From Paragordius varius (lineage: Eukaryota > Nematomorpha): 64,000 nucleotides of DNA. This document shows, one piece after another, positions 25,964-37,400 of this stretch (positions are counted from its first letter, which is position 1; every line of letters begins with the position of its first letter). The DNA is taken from contig OZ176054.1 in the NCBI GenBank assembly GCA_964247055.1, forward strand, positions 11,532,001 to 11,596,000, written 5' to 3'. The notes below the pieces were generated by a model, which worked only from the letters and a program-made list of their open reading frames with translations, did not search any database and was not told the origin of the DNA. The position numbers and the translations under genes are program-made.

Positions 25964-28204
25964 GTTTTAAACGTAAAAAATTGGGCTATTTTCTAAATGA
26001 TATATAATCATCAGAAACCATATAATGATTTATATTGGTTGGCCAATCTATGTAATGTAATTTTTATGCTTCTTTATTAATTTTATATTCTTATATTATA
26101 TTTCTTGCATCATTCACTCACTTTTATCCCACTATTTATAAATTTTTTCTAAATAAAAATAATAATATATATAATATTATTTTACAAATTTAGCTTACAC
26201 TATAAACATAACTATTAATAAATATTAAAAAAATTTTTTATATTACATAATTTTTAGCGCATGAATTATATTAAATAAAGTAAGAAACGTTAAGATTTTG
26301 ATTAAACCAGTAAAAATGATAATTTAAATATTGAGTTTCCAACTTACTTTCTCCTTAAAATTTATTAAGAAATAGTGGTTTAAGTAATTTGTGTTAATTT
26401 TGAAATTACTTATAGAAGGTTATGATTTCGTTTTTAATTTTTGTTTTTTATTTTTACAAATTATATAGCTTAGAAATATTGGAAAGAAATTATTTCTTAT
26501 ATAAAATATAAACATGTAAAATTGTCTCGGGGTCGGGAACCACTGCTATGCATTCCATAACACTACATCAAATTTTTCTGCCGCTCGAGTTTTTTGCATT
26601 TTCTGATATCTACTATCATTTTAACAGTAAATCTGAAATAATAATTATTATTTTACCTAAGAATTTTGTATTTTTATTGGGCCCTCTTTATCGATATTTT
26701 ACTAAAAAACTACAACAAATGCCCATTTGTATATATCATTCGAAAGGGTAAAGAAAACTTTATAAAATGCATATGTTTTACATCGATAGTTATTAAACAT
26801 AGGAAGCGAGAACATTTTTTCTTAATTAATATATTTTTATGGACGAAAATAGCTCAAACTTTGTCTAGATGACAAAAATAAATTATTTTATTAAAACTTT
26901 TATTTATTGCTTTTATGTCATTAAACGGTTATTTTTAGGTTTTTTATTTTTAAAAAAATTACCATCTAATCAATAATAATTATTTTCTTTAAAAGGTCTA
27001 TAATTTTGAAATTCTAAAGACTAAAAACAAAGTTTAAAGTATTTTTGATTTTTATAACGATTAGGTAATATATTTACAGTTATAACTATGCATTTTAGTA
27101 TCCATCAGGTAAAATAAATTTGATAATGTTATCAATAAAGCAAACCAAAAGCTTTTTCGAAAATTTTTTAGTTTTTTTACTAATCTATTTAAAATTAGTT
27201 TTGTAAAAAAATTTGACTTATTTAATAATGAAAATTTTGACCATATAAACCCAAATAACTTTTGCATCAGATTGATTTAAATGACTGACTACCATTTAAA
27301 GAATAAATGCGCTCTTTCCAATCAAATACATGGCTCTATATGTAAATTTTAATTATAAAACTTTCGAGTTTAATGTTAAATCGAAATCAAAAATTATCGA
27401 TGAACCCTAATAAAATAAAATTCTCAGACCATTTTTTTTCAGATATAATATAAATGTATTTTTAATGAAAAAATTTTAAATATACAAGAATGGAAGTTAA
27501 AAAAAAGTCAAAATTTGTTGTCCAGTGTATTTATTGAAAATCAACCTGTTTTTTTATAATTTAATATTTTTTACAATAACTCATTTTTTATTTTTGCAAA
27601 ATTCCTTTGTTTACTTACAAATTCCAAAATTTTGATATCTAGGCACTCAACTTCTTCGTTGTAAGCCGCTTTAGAGGCAGTCTTTATATAATTTCCAACA
27701 AAAAACTATTGATCCGCTATGTTTAGTTAAAGACATAAGTATCATCAATTTTAATACCAAATATTAAAAATTGATTGTTTTCCAATTAGATTTATTTTAA
27801 TGGTTCAATAAAGATTCACTCGAGATTAGTGATTTTTTAGAGTGTAATATGAATTTTAGATGTAATCATTTTTTTTAAAAAAAATTTAATTACCAAAAGA
27901 ATTAAAAGGTATTTAGAATTTTATTGTAAAAGTTTAATCTTAACGGGTCAATAAAATTAGTCTCTTGCATACCACATATTTTTTGGGAAAAAACGATTCC
28001 GTATTTTTTCCAAAACATTTTTGATACGGTTCCAGTTTATGGTCAATGTTAGGGAAAGATTTCATTTCAGTTTTTTTAAAAAATGCTTAATTATATCCAA
28101 TATATTGATGAAAGTTTAAACTATCCATTATAAATGAATCTTAAACAGCACTCCATAATCTTTGAAGTAGTCTTAACCATAACCCACAAAATTATTTTAA
28201 AAGT
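25954..28204. other. Intergenic, one transposon end only
   Basis: AT-rich sequence with no coding frame worth calling. The only structured piece is a lone hAT-type terminus at 26535-26545. Confidence 0.6.
26535..26545. mobile_element. Lone hAT-type terminal repeat
   Basis: The word gggaaccactg, following a cggggtc stretch, is the right-hand end typical of many hAT elements (inverse CAGTGGTTCCC). No left partner was found upstream, so this is a remnant. Confidence 0.5.
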
Positions 28205-28395
28205 ATAAAACAGAGTTGGTCGTCCAGCAATAACATGGGACAAAAACATTACCCAAGACCTACAGGCCAAAAACATAAAAGCCGGGGACTGGTTAAACAA
28301 AAAATCCTACAATGCAATGATCAAACACCTAAACCCCGTCACGACGGGATGCCAAGGGACCTCTTGACAACAGATATCTATCTATCTAGAAAAAA
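28205..28395 (+). mobile_element. LINE 3' end with tetranucleotide tail
   Basis: The plus strand reads GRPAITWDKNITQDL, then AGDWLNKKSYNAMIKHL and a stop. This is the GRPxxxWxxDLxxxxxW tail that closes many non-LTR retrotransposon ORFs. It is followed by a short (atct)n run, a common 3' terminus of RTE-like LINEs. The rest of the element is missing. Confidence 0.75.
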
Positions 28396-28442
28396 ATAAA
28401 TATATATTTTATAATAATTAAAGAGACAAATATATTACACGA

Positions 28443-28824
28443 CTATAATGAATATAATTTAAGTTGTTCATTTAAATCAGTTTCCGAAAATTTGCCAAAT
28501 TTATCCTCATTCTCATGCATGAGCTTCATAATTGCCTTTAATTGTTCGCGTTCAATTCTGTTTAATAAAATTTCATATTTAACCTTTTCTCTTCTTGCAA
28601 ATCGTCCTGTTTTTTAAGATTTTCATAAGCATCCACATATTTTCGGTTTAAAATTTTATTAGAATCCCATGTATAAATGGATTCATGAGGGAGATCAATA
28701 AAAGACGATTTCTACCATTATAATAAAGAGAAACTTTTTTTGGAGGTGCTAAATACTTGTTGACACAGAGATAACATAAGATTCCCAGTAAGATAGTGGT
28801 CGCAAATAATAAAAATTGATCCAT
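28443..28824 (-). CDS. Small single-pass membrane protein with two micro-introns, function unknown
   Basis: Exons on the minus strand: 28824-28735, 28711-28584 and 28557-28443, 110 aa with stop. Removing two micro-introns of 23 bp (28734-28712) and 26 bp (28583-28558) joins three open pieces in frame. Residues 2-22 form an N-terminal hydrophobic segment (signal anchor, MDQFLLFATTILLGILCYL). It is followed by KYLAPPKKK, then IDLPHESIYTWDSNKI, and a charged, probably coiled-coil C-terminal half (EEKRIEREQLKAIMKLMHEN) ending LKLYSL. I do not recognise the family. Its start lies 140 bp from the PDAP1 start in divergent orientation, which supports a real gene with a shared promoter. An alternative reading with one 132-bp-class intron (AATG|gta... 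to ...aaacag|GAC) also stays in frame and gives a shorter protein. Confidence 0.72.
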
Positions 28825-28964
28825 TTTTTCAAATCACATAGAAATGCGATAATTTTTATATCATCGATTCGATCAACCCATCATTAAAAAGATCTTTTCA
28901 GCTGTAGAATATTGGTGAATTGGTGGAAAGTTAAAACAAACACGCCTCCAAATACAATATAATA
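28825..28964. promoter_or_regulatory. Putative bidirectional promoter between the small membrane gene and PDAP1
   Basis: Only 140 bp separate the two divergent start codons, so both 5' UTRs and their promoters must fit here, unless 5' exons lie further out. The segment is somewhat less AT-rich than the flanks and has no TATA-like box placed convincingly for either gene. Confidence 0.5.
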
Positions 28965-31001
28965 ATGTCAAGACGAGGCCGAGGTTTTAAAATTAATTTT
29001 ACATTTAGCTCCAAAATATAATCACAAGGGGAAAGCTAGACATTTTACGAACCCTGAAGAAATTCAAAGACAAATGAACGAATCAACCAATGCATTTAGA
29101 CGAGTATATTAATCTTTTTATTGTAACAATTAGAAAAAAGAAACAACCGAAAGCAGCTCAGAGGAAGAGGATGAAAATTCAAGCGAAAATGTTTCTGAAA
29201 GCGAAAGCGATGTATTTGTTTAAATTATATTTTTTTCAGAATGGAAATAAGGGAGTTACCAATCTAATCGAAGTTGAGAATCCGAATCGAGTCAAAAATA
29301 CATCCAAAAGCATACATGCGGTTAGTAATGTTCCCGAAAAAGTTCAAGTATCACGGAAAGAGAGGTAAAATATTTTTTGGCTAATAAGTTTTTATCGTTT
29401 TTTACTTTGTACTTATTTATTAATTAAAATTTATTTGACGTAATTCATTTAAGCGATTTTATATTTTATCCTTAATGATATCTGTGATATTTAGAAAAAA
29501 TATGTAAAAAAAAATTGTATGCAACTTTTAGCCAGTCACATTAAAATTTATTTTCATACATCAATTATTTATTAATACTTTTTCATAGTTATCAAATTTA
29601 TCTATATCGATTGAAATAATGATTTAAATCCTAAACAATAAAATTTTTTTGCGTATTTAGTCAATAAAACCTAATTTTCCATATCAAATGAAATGTTTAT
29701 ATTATAAGGGAAGCGATAGAAAAAGAACGAGCTGCTCAACGTTACGAACAATTACACGCTCAAGGCAAAACCGAAGAAGCCAGAAAAGATTTAGAAAGAT
29801 TGGCCCTTATACGAAAGCAGAGAGAGGAAGCCGCCGCCAAACGGAATGCTGAAAAACAGGGTTATTGCATATTTCTTTTGTGACATACATGTGGTTGGTT
29901 TATCACAAAGTTTTGAGAATATACCGTTTTTTGATTGACTTTAAGGGTTAAAATTGTCATTTTTAGTAGAAGAAAACGTATATTTTTGAACTTTATTATC
30001 ATATTCTTCTTATCGCTCTTGACTGGTTATAACGGAGGATTAACGTCAAATGGAAAAGAATTTTTTTTGTCTTGGCAACACAACCATATTTTTTTCTCCG
30101 TACATTTTTAACTTTTATGATAATTAATGACTTTTGTTTAGTTATTTTAACAATCTAAAATTATAATACGGATGTCAAAATAAAAGATTAAAATGTTAAA
30201 GCCAAAAATATCTACCCTTTTTTATCTCCGATTCATTTAATAGGTTTTTGTTAGGGTCCTATCTTTTTATTGAAAGTCAAAATAATGGCGCAACCTTGTT
30301 TGAAATAGCCGATGATCACTTTTTATGTCATTATTTTAATAAAATTTTATAAATATACAGAACTTTAAACGTTACCTGAAAAAATAATAATATGTTCAAT
30401 AGAACTGTATTTTTTACTTCCTTTTTATCAGTTTTGTTCGGTATGCGAAACTTTCATATAAAGTACAACTTTATGGTTCCTTATTTTTATATAGCTCAAT
30501 GATTAATATTTCCAACGGAATCAATTAAGCAAATAAATAAGAATGCACATATATTAAACATTAAAACTTTGGGTTAATATGTGTTTTTATATCCAAAGCC
30601 AAATTTTTTGGTCTTTATTTTTTAAGTAACCCATATTATTGAGATTGTATTAGAAATGTCACCATCAATTTACATTGTTATTATATAAGTTACTAGATAC
30701 TTGATCGATATTTATATCTCCGTGTTTTTCCAGGTTAACCACAAATTAATTTATTACATTCAGACTTTTTATTGTAAACATTTAGTGTTTTATATCATAT
30801 TTGATGAGATCCTATTTTTTGATTTTTTTAAAATTAGCTCTGTTGTTGATTAAAAGGTTCGCCAAAAATCAATAAAACCGATTTAGTAAAATAAATCGAT
30901 TAGAATTATAAACTTTATATATACATTCTTTTATATTTTCACTATTGATCATAGGTCCAGTTAAGCCAAACCCCAGTGATGCTTTCAAGAAAAAGACTTA
31001 A
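28965..31001 (+). CDS. PDAP1: PDAP1 / PAP1, 28 kDa heat- and acid-stable phosphoprotein, 6 exons
   Basis: Exons 28965-28983, 29009-29103, 29134-29211, 29240-29364, 29709-29860 and 30955-31001 give 171 aa (human 181). Conserved parts in order: a basic N-terminus with [18 protein letters not shown]; an acidic Ser/Glu stretch ([19 protein letters not shown]), typical casein kinase 2 substrate sequence; [15 protein letters not shown]; then [20 protein letters not shown] and [20 protein letters not shown], which is nearly diagnostic for the family. The protein is cytosolic, binds PDGF-A in vertebrate work, and its molecular role is still loose. Introns 1-3 are 25, 30 and 28 bp; introns 4 and 5 are 344 and 1094 bp. 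The start is the ATG followed by a short basic MSRRGR, as in the family. A divergent gene starts 140 bp away. Confidence 0.92.
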
Positions 31002-31780
31002 TCGAAAAAATGTGAATGGAATCCGAATATAATATATCACACAAGATATTTGCTCAGATCATGACCAAATGTTAACTAATTTTACCAAATTCATATCTCG
31101 ATACACACATATCACATATTTTTCATGTTGCAATCTCTGATATATAAAAAACCTTTTTTAGGGTTAGTTAATTTCATTGTACATACATTTTTATATGTTA
31201 TTGTGCTTTTAAAGATTGAATATCCAAAAATAAATAAGATGTGATCAACCTTTCTTATCGTATTTATGCTCGCCACTTATTAATGTACGGAATTTCATAT
31301 TGCCAAAAACGAACAGGACTTTTATCCAAATCTTTATATAATTTTTTTTGAATACATAAGGTGTTTCACTACATCCCCATTACCATTAAAAAATTCTTAT
31401 TTTCTTTTTGACAAAATTACTTTTATTTAAAAAAATATTTTCGACATTAATAATAATCATTAGTTACTAATTACAACTTTCTAGAATTACATACATTAAA
31501 ATTTAATTTTAAAAAGTAAAATTTTCAAAATCAAATTTTTAATATAGAGCTAATGTGTTTGAAAATATTAAATTGTTTACTAAGCAAGAAGTAAAAGCTT
31601 AAATATATTACTCTTTAAAACTATTTTATCCTATGCTTTTTATCTTATGCTATAATTTAAGTTTTTATTTCGAAATGATCAGGTAACAAAAGAATGTATT
31701 TACCCTTTTTTAACAAATACCATTATACCTTTGAGCTATGCATGATTCATTTTGTCTTTTGTGGAATGGCTAGCCATTGT
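31002..31780. other. Intergenic, PDAP1 3' side
   Basis: AT-rich; an AATAAA near 31230 may serve PDAP1. No gene or repeat was recognised before the LINE remnants. Confidence 0.5.
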
Positions 31781-31784
31781 ACCA

Positions 31785-31995
31785 GTAATGAGATGGTCTT
31801 ATCATCGCATATTGGCAACACTTTACTTTTAATGTTTCTTTTTTCTCCGTTAAATTGGTCTACTTCCATCATTGATGCTTATAGGGTGTAAATCAAAAAA
31901 TTTATTATTCAATTGCTCTGGAGTACCTGTGATATGGCCGAAGTATCTGAGTTCATTTTTTGCGATATTTATCAATAAATCTGAGACATATATGC
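31785..31995 (-). mobile_element. LINE tail remnant (minus strand)
   Basis: The minus strand reads NIAKNELRYFGHITGTPEQL, then a short run to a stop. LRYFGHI is the usual core of the post-RT tail of non-LTR elements. Its sequence differs from the neighbouring tail at 32090-32435, so it may be a second insertion or a second family. Confidence 0.6.
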
Positions 31996-32089
31996 ATGAT
32001 TTTGTTGCCGCGTTTTATGTAATTTTTGAAGCCAAAAAATGAAATTAAAAAATATAATCTATTATTATTTAGACTGTGTGTATTGCTAC

Positions 32090-32435
32090 AGTCGAGGTTC
32101 ACTTTTTGAAATATTGTAAAAAAAACTTCTCCATAGGTTGCGTGGCTTAATGTTGAGTTCTGTTAAGGTTGCATTGGTTTCTTGTAGAATATTGTCCATC
32201 CACATTATCCTTCTTCGGCCCCTTTTACGAATACCACTAACCTTTCCCAAGATCAAGGCTTTTCCCAGGAGTTAGATCTCACAATTTGGATAAAGTAGGA
32301 TAATTTGGTGCGGATGTACATTCCTAGCAATGACATATCGTGAATTATTTTATTTAAAATTGCTTTGTTAGTTATTTTATCCGTCCATTTTATTTGCAAG
32401 TACTCCTGAGATAAACGGAGGATACGGCCGCAAAT
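32090..32435 (-). mobile_element. LINE tail remnant (minus strand), same family as 5440-5905
   Basis: The minus strand gives CGRILRLSQEYLQIKWTDKI, TNKAILNKI, KLSYFIQIVRSNSWEKP and, in a shifted frame, GRRRMWMDNILQETNATL ending in NLWRSFFYNIS. The first two blocks line up with those of the plus-strand tail at 5440-5905, so both come from one LINE family. No RT domain remains. Confidence 0.78.
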
Positions 32436-32439
32436 AATA

Positions 32440-33400
32440 ACAAAATTAGGGATCCCATGATGTCAGCTTAAAAATGAAATTCCACTACAAATGCAATCAT
32501 TTGCCCAGCTTTTCTCTACGGGTTTAGGTTGGACTTTAAAAAAATCCGATTTACGGATAATAAACTCCTTTGAACTCTGGTGGAGAAAAAACTTGCAAAG
32601 CTAACGGTTATTAATTGTTATTAAAATAATCGCATTTTTTTGTATAAAAAATAGGAAATCGAAGAGGAATCAATTATAAATTTAAAAATATTGTCCATCG
32701 GCTACTGCACATTTCGCCCATCCTCAGGCAATATATATAAGCCATGCCAGAAAATCTGGTTTTTTAGCAATAAACCATTTGAGGCATATTGCGTCTTCGA
32801 AATTATTGAGTTACTGCTCTGCGAGCGTGAGTTCCATAGATGCAATATGCAAAATCATCTGGCACCGGATAATGATACGCCGGATGAGGAACAATTTCGC
32901 AATCAATTTAAAGGTGTGTTTTACTGAATTAGCTGTAAGTTGGACCATTTTCCTGTAGCGAAATCAATTTACCATGTATTCTGGCCATTATGCTTAAAAA
33001 AATTTGTTCTAACTTTATGTATTAAAGTCAACAGTTGCAATTGTTTATAATGAAATACAGCCATCCCACCAGACTCAGATCATGGTCCCATAGCCGAGGC
33101 GGTTTGGCCTTGGTGTTTATGGATCTGTTTGGCAGTATGATAGTCACGAGTTTCGCTTTGGATTTACAAAAATCCAATTGACTCCACTCGTCATAATTTA
33201 ATGCAAAAATGATTTTTTTCGTAACATTGAGCAGGATTTCACAAGTCACTTTGGAATTTTACATTAGTCGCATACATCTAAAGATTGCCTTTTGTGATAA
33301 ATGTGGGTCATCAACCAATAATTCTTGCAATTAGCACCTTCGCAGTTGTGTGATCTACCAGAGTCCCCACAATCTTTCACATAATATAACTTTTATATTT
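32440..33400. other. Less AT-rich stretch of unknown origin
   Basis: This region is noticeably richer in G+C than the flanking DNA and contains short open frames on both strands (plus 32691-32927, minus 33028-33249). Neither resembles a family I know and neither is bounded by good splice sites. It may be a decayed gene or element; I assign no function. Confidence 0.35.
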
Positions 33401-34445
33401 CAAAACCATATTTTTCACGTGTTCGATAGAGCATGTTCACCATATGTTTTTGCTAGTAAATGATAACTTTCAACATCCTTTCTCTTTTGATAAAATAAAA
33501 AGAGCAATTACCGCAAATGTTTTTTATTTCAGGCAGAAAATTCGACATCATTCCTTAATGATAAATCAATGCCACTAAGTGTCTGTTTTTCGTTTAATTT
33601 ATGGTGAGCAAAATGGGGTCTGTAATAAATTATCGCCTGCATACATTTCGCTGACGTCTTATTTAGTTAAACCGATAACATATGAAAACTCGTGATTTAG
33701 AAATATGAATATATATATATACCATAAATGTGCCAAATTTAGGTTCAAAAATGTAGTAGATCTGATAATTTCGGACTCCATCTTTCAGCCGAAAATGATT
33801 GGGCCTCACCTAACATATAAGTAAAATAAACTAAAAAAATGATTATAAGACGGTTTTTTAGGACTTCTTGGCAAATCAATAAATAATAGTATAAAAGTGT
33901 GTATGTGGCTAAGTTTTGACATCTATAAAGTAAAACGTCTAAAATGCAAAAATAAAATTGCTTTATAGAATGATATTATTTTACAAAATTTATTAAAATT
34001 TGTATGGGATAAAAATTTAAATAAAGCATAATTTTTGTTTATAAACGCTTCGTTTTTGCACCTTAGCTCTTTTTGCATTAAAAACATGTTATTGACCCGT
34101 TCGATATATGAGAGAGAGAACAAAAAATGTATTTTTAATTAAATAACATTATAAAACCAGTTTTTATAAATTTTAAAGCTAAATTGTTCAAAGTACCTAA
34201 GACAAATGGCTTTGCGGGCGGCATTCAAAAATATATGGGCATTGATAAATATTTTAATAGATTTCAAACTTAAAACAAAAATCAAAAAAACTTTAAAATG
34301 GATACTGATTTCACCAATTTTACCATTTAGTTGACGAATGGAATTTAAACAAATATCTAAGAAAATTCGATATTAAAATTTATTTTATATCAATATTTTT
34401 GCGATACATTTCGAATTTGTTTTTAACATTTTTCTTAAACCAAGT

Positions 34446-34459
34446 GTTGGGCACCCCTG
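34446..34459. mobile_element. Lone hAT-type terminal repeat
   Basis: gttgggcacccctg is the complement of CAGGGGTGCCCAAC, a widespread hAT terminus. No matching left end was found within a few hundred bases. Confidence 0.45.
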
Positions 34460-37400
34460 ATTTACAGAAAATGTTTTATTTGCTTGACATTTACACACAT
34501 CGGTGATAAAATGCATTTTAAATTTCTAAAACCTTCAATTTTTTGTTTATTTAAAATGATCGGCATCAAAATACAGATCAATAGTAAAATCCTAAATTTT
34601 ATAATTTCTTTCTTTACAACTTTATGAAGATTTTTCTAAATATTTATGCATTAGTTAGATATTAATTGATTTAAATATGGTCTAAAATCTTTTTCGCTGC
34701 CCGCTAAGTAATTTGTGTCCTAATAAAACGCTTTAATTTAACGTAAATTATTAATGCGCTAATCTAAGAAAAATTTAGATAAAAAAATCTCTAAATTTTT
34801 TCCAATAGAAAATTGTTGTTTATTGATTTATTTTACCATTTTTGCCTTATTTATCTATCAACTTTACTCCCTCCTTTTGTTTGTCATTTCAAAATTTCAG
34901 AAATTATAAAACTTTTTTCAATCCATCATTTTTTGAGAGAGGATAAACTATAGGTTTAAAATTTATCATTTGAAAATAAAAACTATCCTGATAGTGTGTT
35001 TATAAATGATTATAGATAATTTTGGAAAATATAAATTTTCATATACGCAGTTCTTTCATGATTAATTATAAAAATATTAATTAATACAGTTCATAATATT
35101 TATAAATACTGTACATGTGCGGGGAAAAATATCGTTAAACAAAATTTTTAGCTTTAATATAGCTTCCATGCTATTCTCTTAATTAATTCCTTTTTTTGCT
35201 ACAATATTAATTAATCTCGACAGAGCGAGAATGCCGGATCCAATCTCATATATATGCATAATAGCTAAAACAAAAAAAGTCATCATTGAAATCCTATTCC
35301 TATGTGGAAAAATTAATGAAAATAATGTTTAAAACTTTTTTAAAAAAATAAAATTTTGCTTTTGATATTTTAAGCGGTATTACAACAAAGCGAAAATATG
35401 ACATTATCAAAACGGTTTATGACAAAGTTTTAATCAGTGTGGGTTTTAAAAATTTATTCTTCCGTCTATATTCTGCTAATGAAGATTAGGCCTTTTAAAA
35501 AATTTAAAAATATCTTGTTTAAATCCATTTTTAATTTTGTAGATCAAGGGATTCTTTTTTAAAAAAATTGGTTATACTAAAATAAAAAGTCTTGATTTTA
35601 GTGCCATCCATTTGTGTAGAGTCCATATTGTCTCAAATGAGCCATAAATCAAATCAATCGTTTTCTTTAGCTTTAAGGATCATTATAACCGAATACTTAA
35701 GTATATTTAAACGTTTTTTAGTATTCTAAAATGTATTATCTAATCTCTGTATGAAGTTTTAAAAGTGAAAAGATGAGCAGGTTCAGTCATAAAAAATCGA
35801 TAATAAATACTTTTAAATGTGTTCACTACAGGTAGATTATTTTTTTTCAAAAAAACGCATTAATTTTAAGGAGTTTTTTCGGACAAAATATCGATATTAT
35901 ATCCTTTTAAAAAAGTATAATTTAATTATAATTACGCTGCAGTCAATATCCAGTTTATTGCATCGCCATTTCTTTTGCCAAAAAACAAAATTAAATAAAT
36001 AATCGATATAAAATATTTAGAAATTTAAATTAAAGATATTGAAACTAAATAGATTATTTTTCTGCAGATGTGTAACTTTACAAGAAAGATATGAAATCAT
36101 GAACTGATATATCCCTTGATAGTGTCATGGCTAGAAAAAATTTTATAAGTTGCCGCCTTTTTTCGGCGCCAAAAAAATTGCGGGTGATTATATTAAAATT
36201 TTAGAAACAACAATTTATGAAATTTGTGATACAGTAAAAACTGAAATTATACGGACAAAATGTAAAAATATAAAGACAAAAATTTTTTTCTAAAAGACAA
36301 AACCATACTTTTTAAATCTTGATTTATTTCAATATAACTCATTGTTAAATGGCAAAGTCTGAAAAAGAAATATATAATACTAACACAATCAATTCTATAT
36401 GTACAATTGCAAATAAATAGCTTATGAGAAAAATAAAGGTTTTATAAGATCAGCATTAATAATAAATTTATTAATGAATTTTCGTTAGATTCCTCTAATT
36501 TCTTTGGATCAACACAAAAATCGAATTTGAAATAAAGATACAAATTAAAATTATGAAATATTTTATAAAAATAAAGATGTATATCTATTTATGAAAAAAT
36601 CCGTTTTTGGGTTGATATGATTGATTTCTTTTTGTCGGTTTATTAATTTATCTTCATTATTTATATAGTAACTTTCCTTTAATAATCTTTTGGTTCGTTT
36701 TCTTCTTTATCCATTTCAACGTTAGTTTTATATTTTTACGTTTTCCGTATAATTTTTATTTTTACTGTAAATATTCCTTAAATTACTTTATGTTTATAAT
36801 ATAAAATATGAATAATTTATTATTAATTATAATCAAAAAATTAATAATATTTAAATTAAAAAAATATTTTATATGGTATAACTAAATAAAACATTATTCA
36901 ATTGGTTATCAGATATTATGAATCATATATAATTTTGGTTAACAAGGAGCTGATTATTACTTAATAACGTCTGTATAAAAAGGGATTGATTGAGGTTAGT
37001 ATCGCATTTGGTTTTATTTTTCATCTTTAAAACTCTGTTAAATTTGGAATGCACAGCCAGACGTTCAAATTTTTCTTTGTGGTAAAAATGTTATATAATA
37101 ATTATTGAATTAAGTAAAAATTGCCCAAGTCTGGATAGAAATATAGTATAAATTAATTAAGCCTTTTAAACAAAACTCGAACCTTATCGCGCAACTATCT
37201 TATTAACTATCCAAGCTTATACGTTATAAATGAAAAAATCAGTTAAAAAATGATCATAGTTTTTGGTACCGTGCAGTAGTATGTTTTACATTGGACAACA
37301 ATTAAAAAATATTTAAAAATATTTTTTTAAGGTGGCTACTTTAAAATCCTGGGTCGCTTAGGAGGTCACGAATTTGGAGTCTATTTGAAAATATATCGCT

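Noticed and set aside
29090-29368. 92-aa open frame spanning PDAP1 exons 3 and 4
   Set aside because: It reads through two micro-introns. The family-conserved protein needs a splice at each, and the apparent frame is partly intron translation.
32691-32927. 78-aa plus-strand open frame
   Set aside because: No recognised domain, no splice context and no partner exons; kept only as part of an unexplained compositional island.
33028-33249. 73-aa minus-strand open frame
   Set aside because: No family resemblance; low-complexity hydrophobic and basic mixture consistent with chance.
35899-35908. ATATCCTTTT, a perfect U12 donor word
   Set aside because: The preceding sequence does not encode anything like the Cav3 N-terminus; the copy at 40584 fits phase and protein far better.
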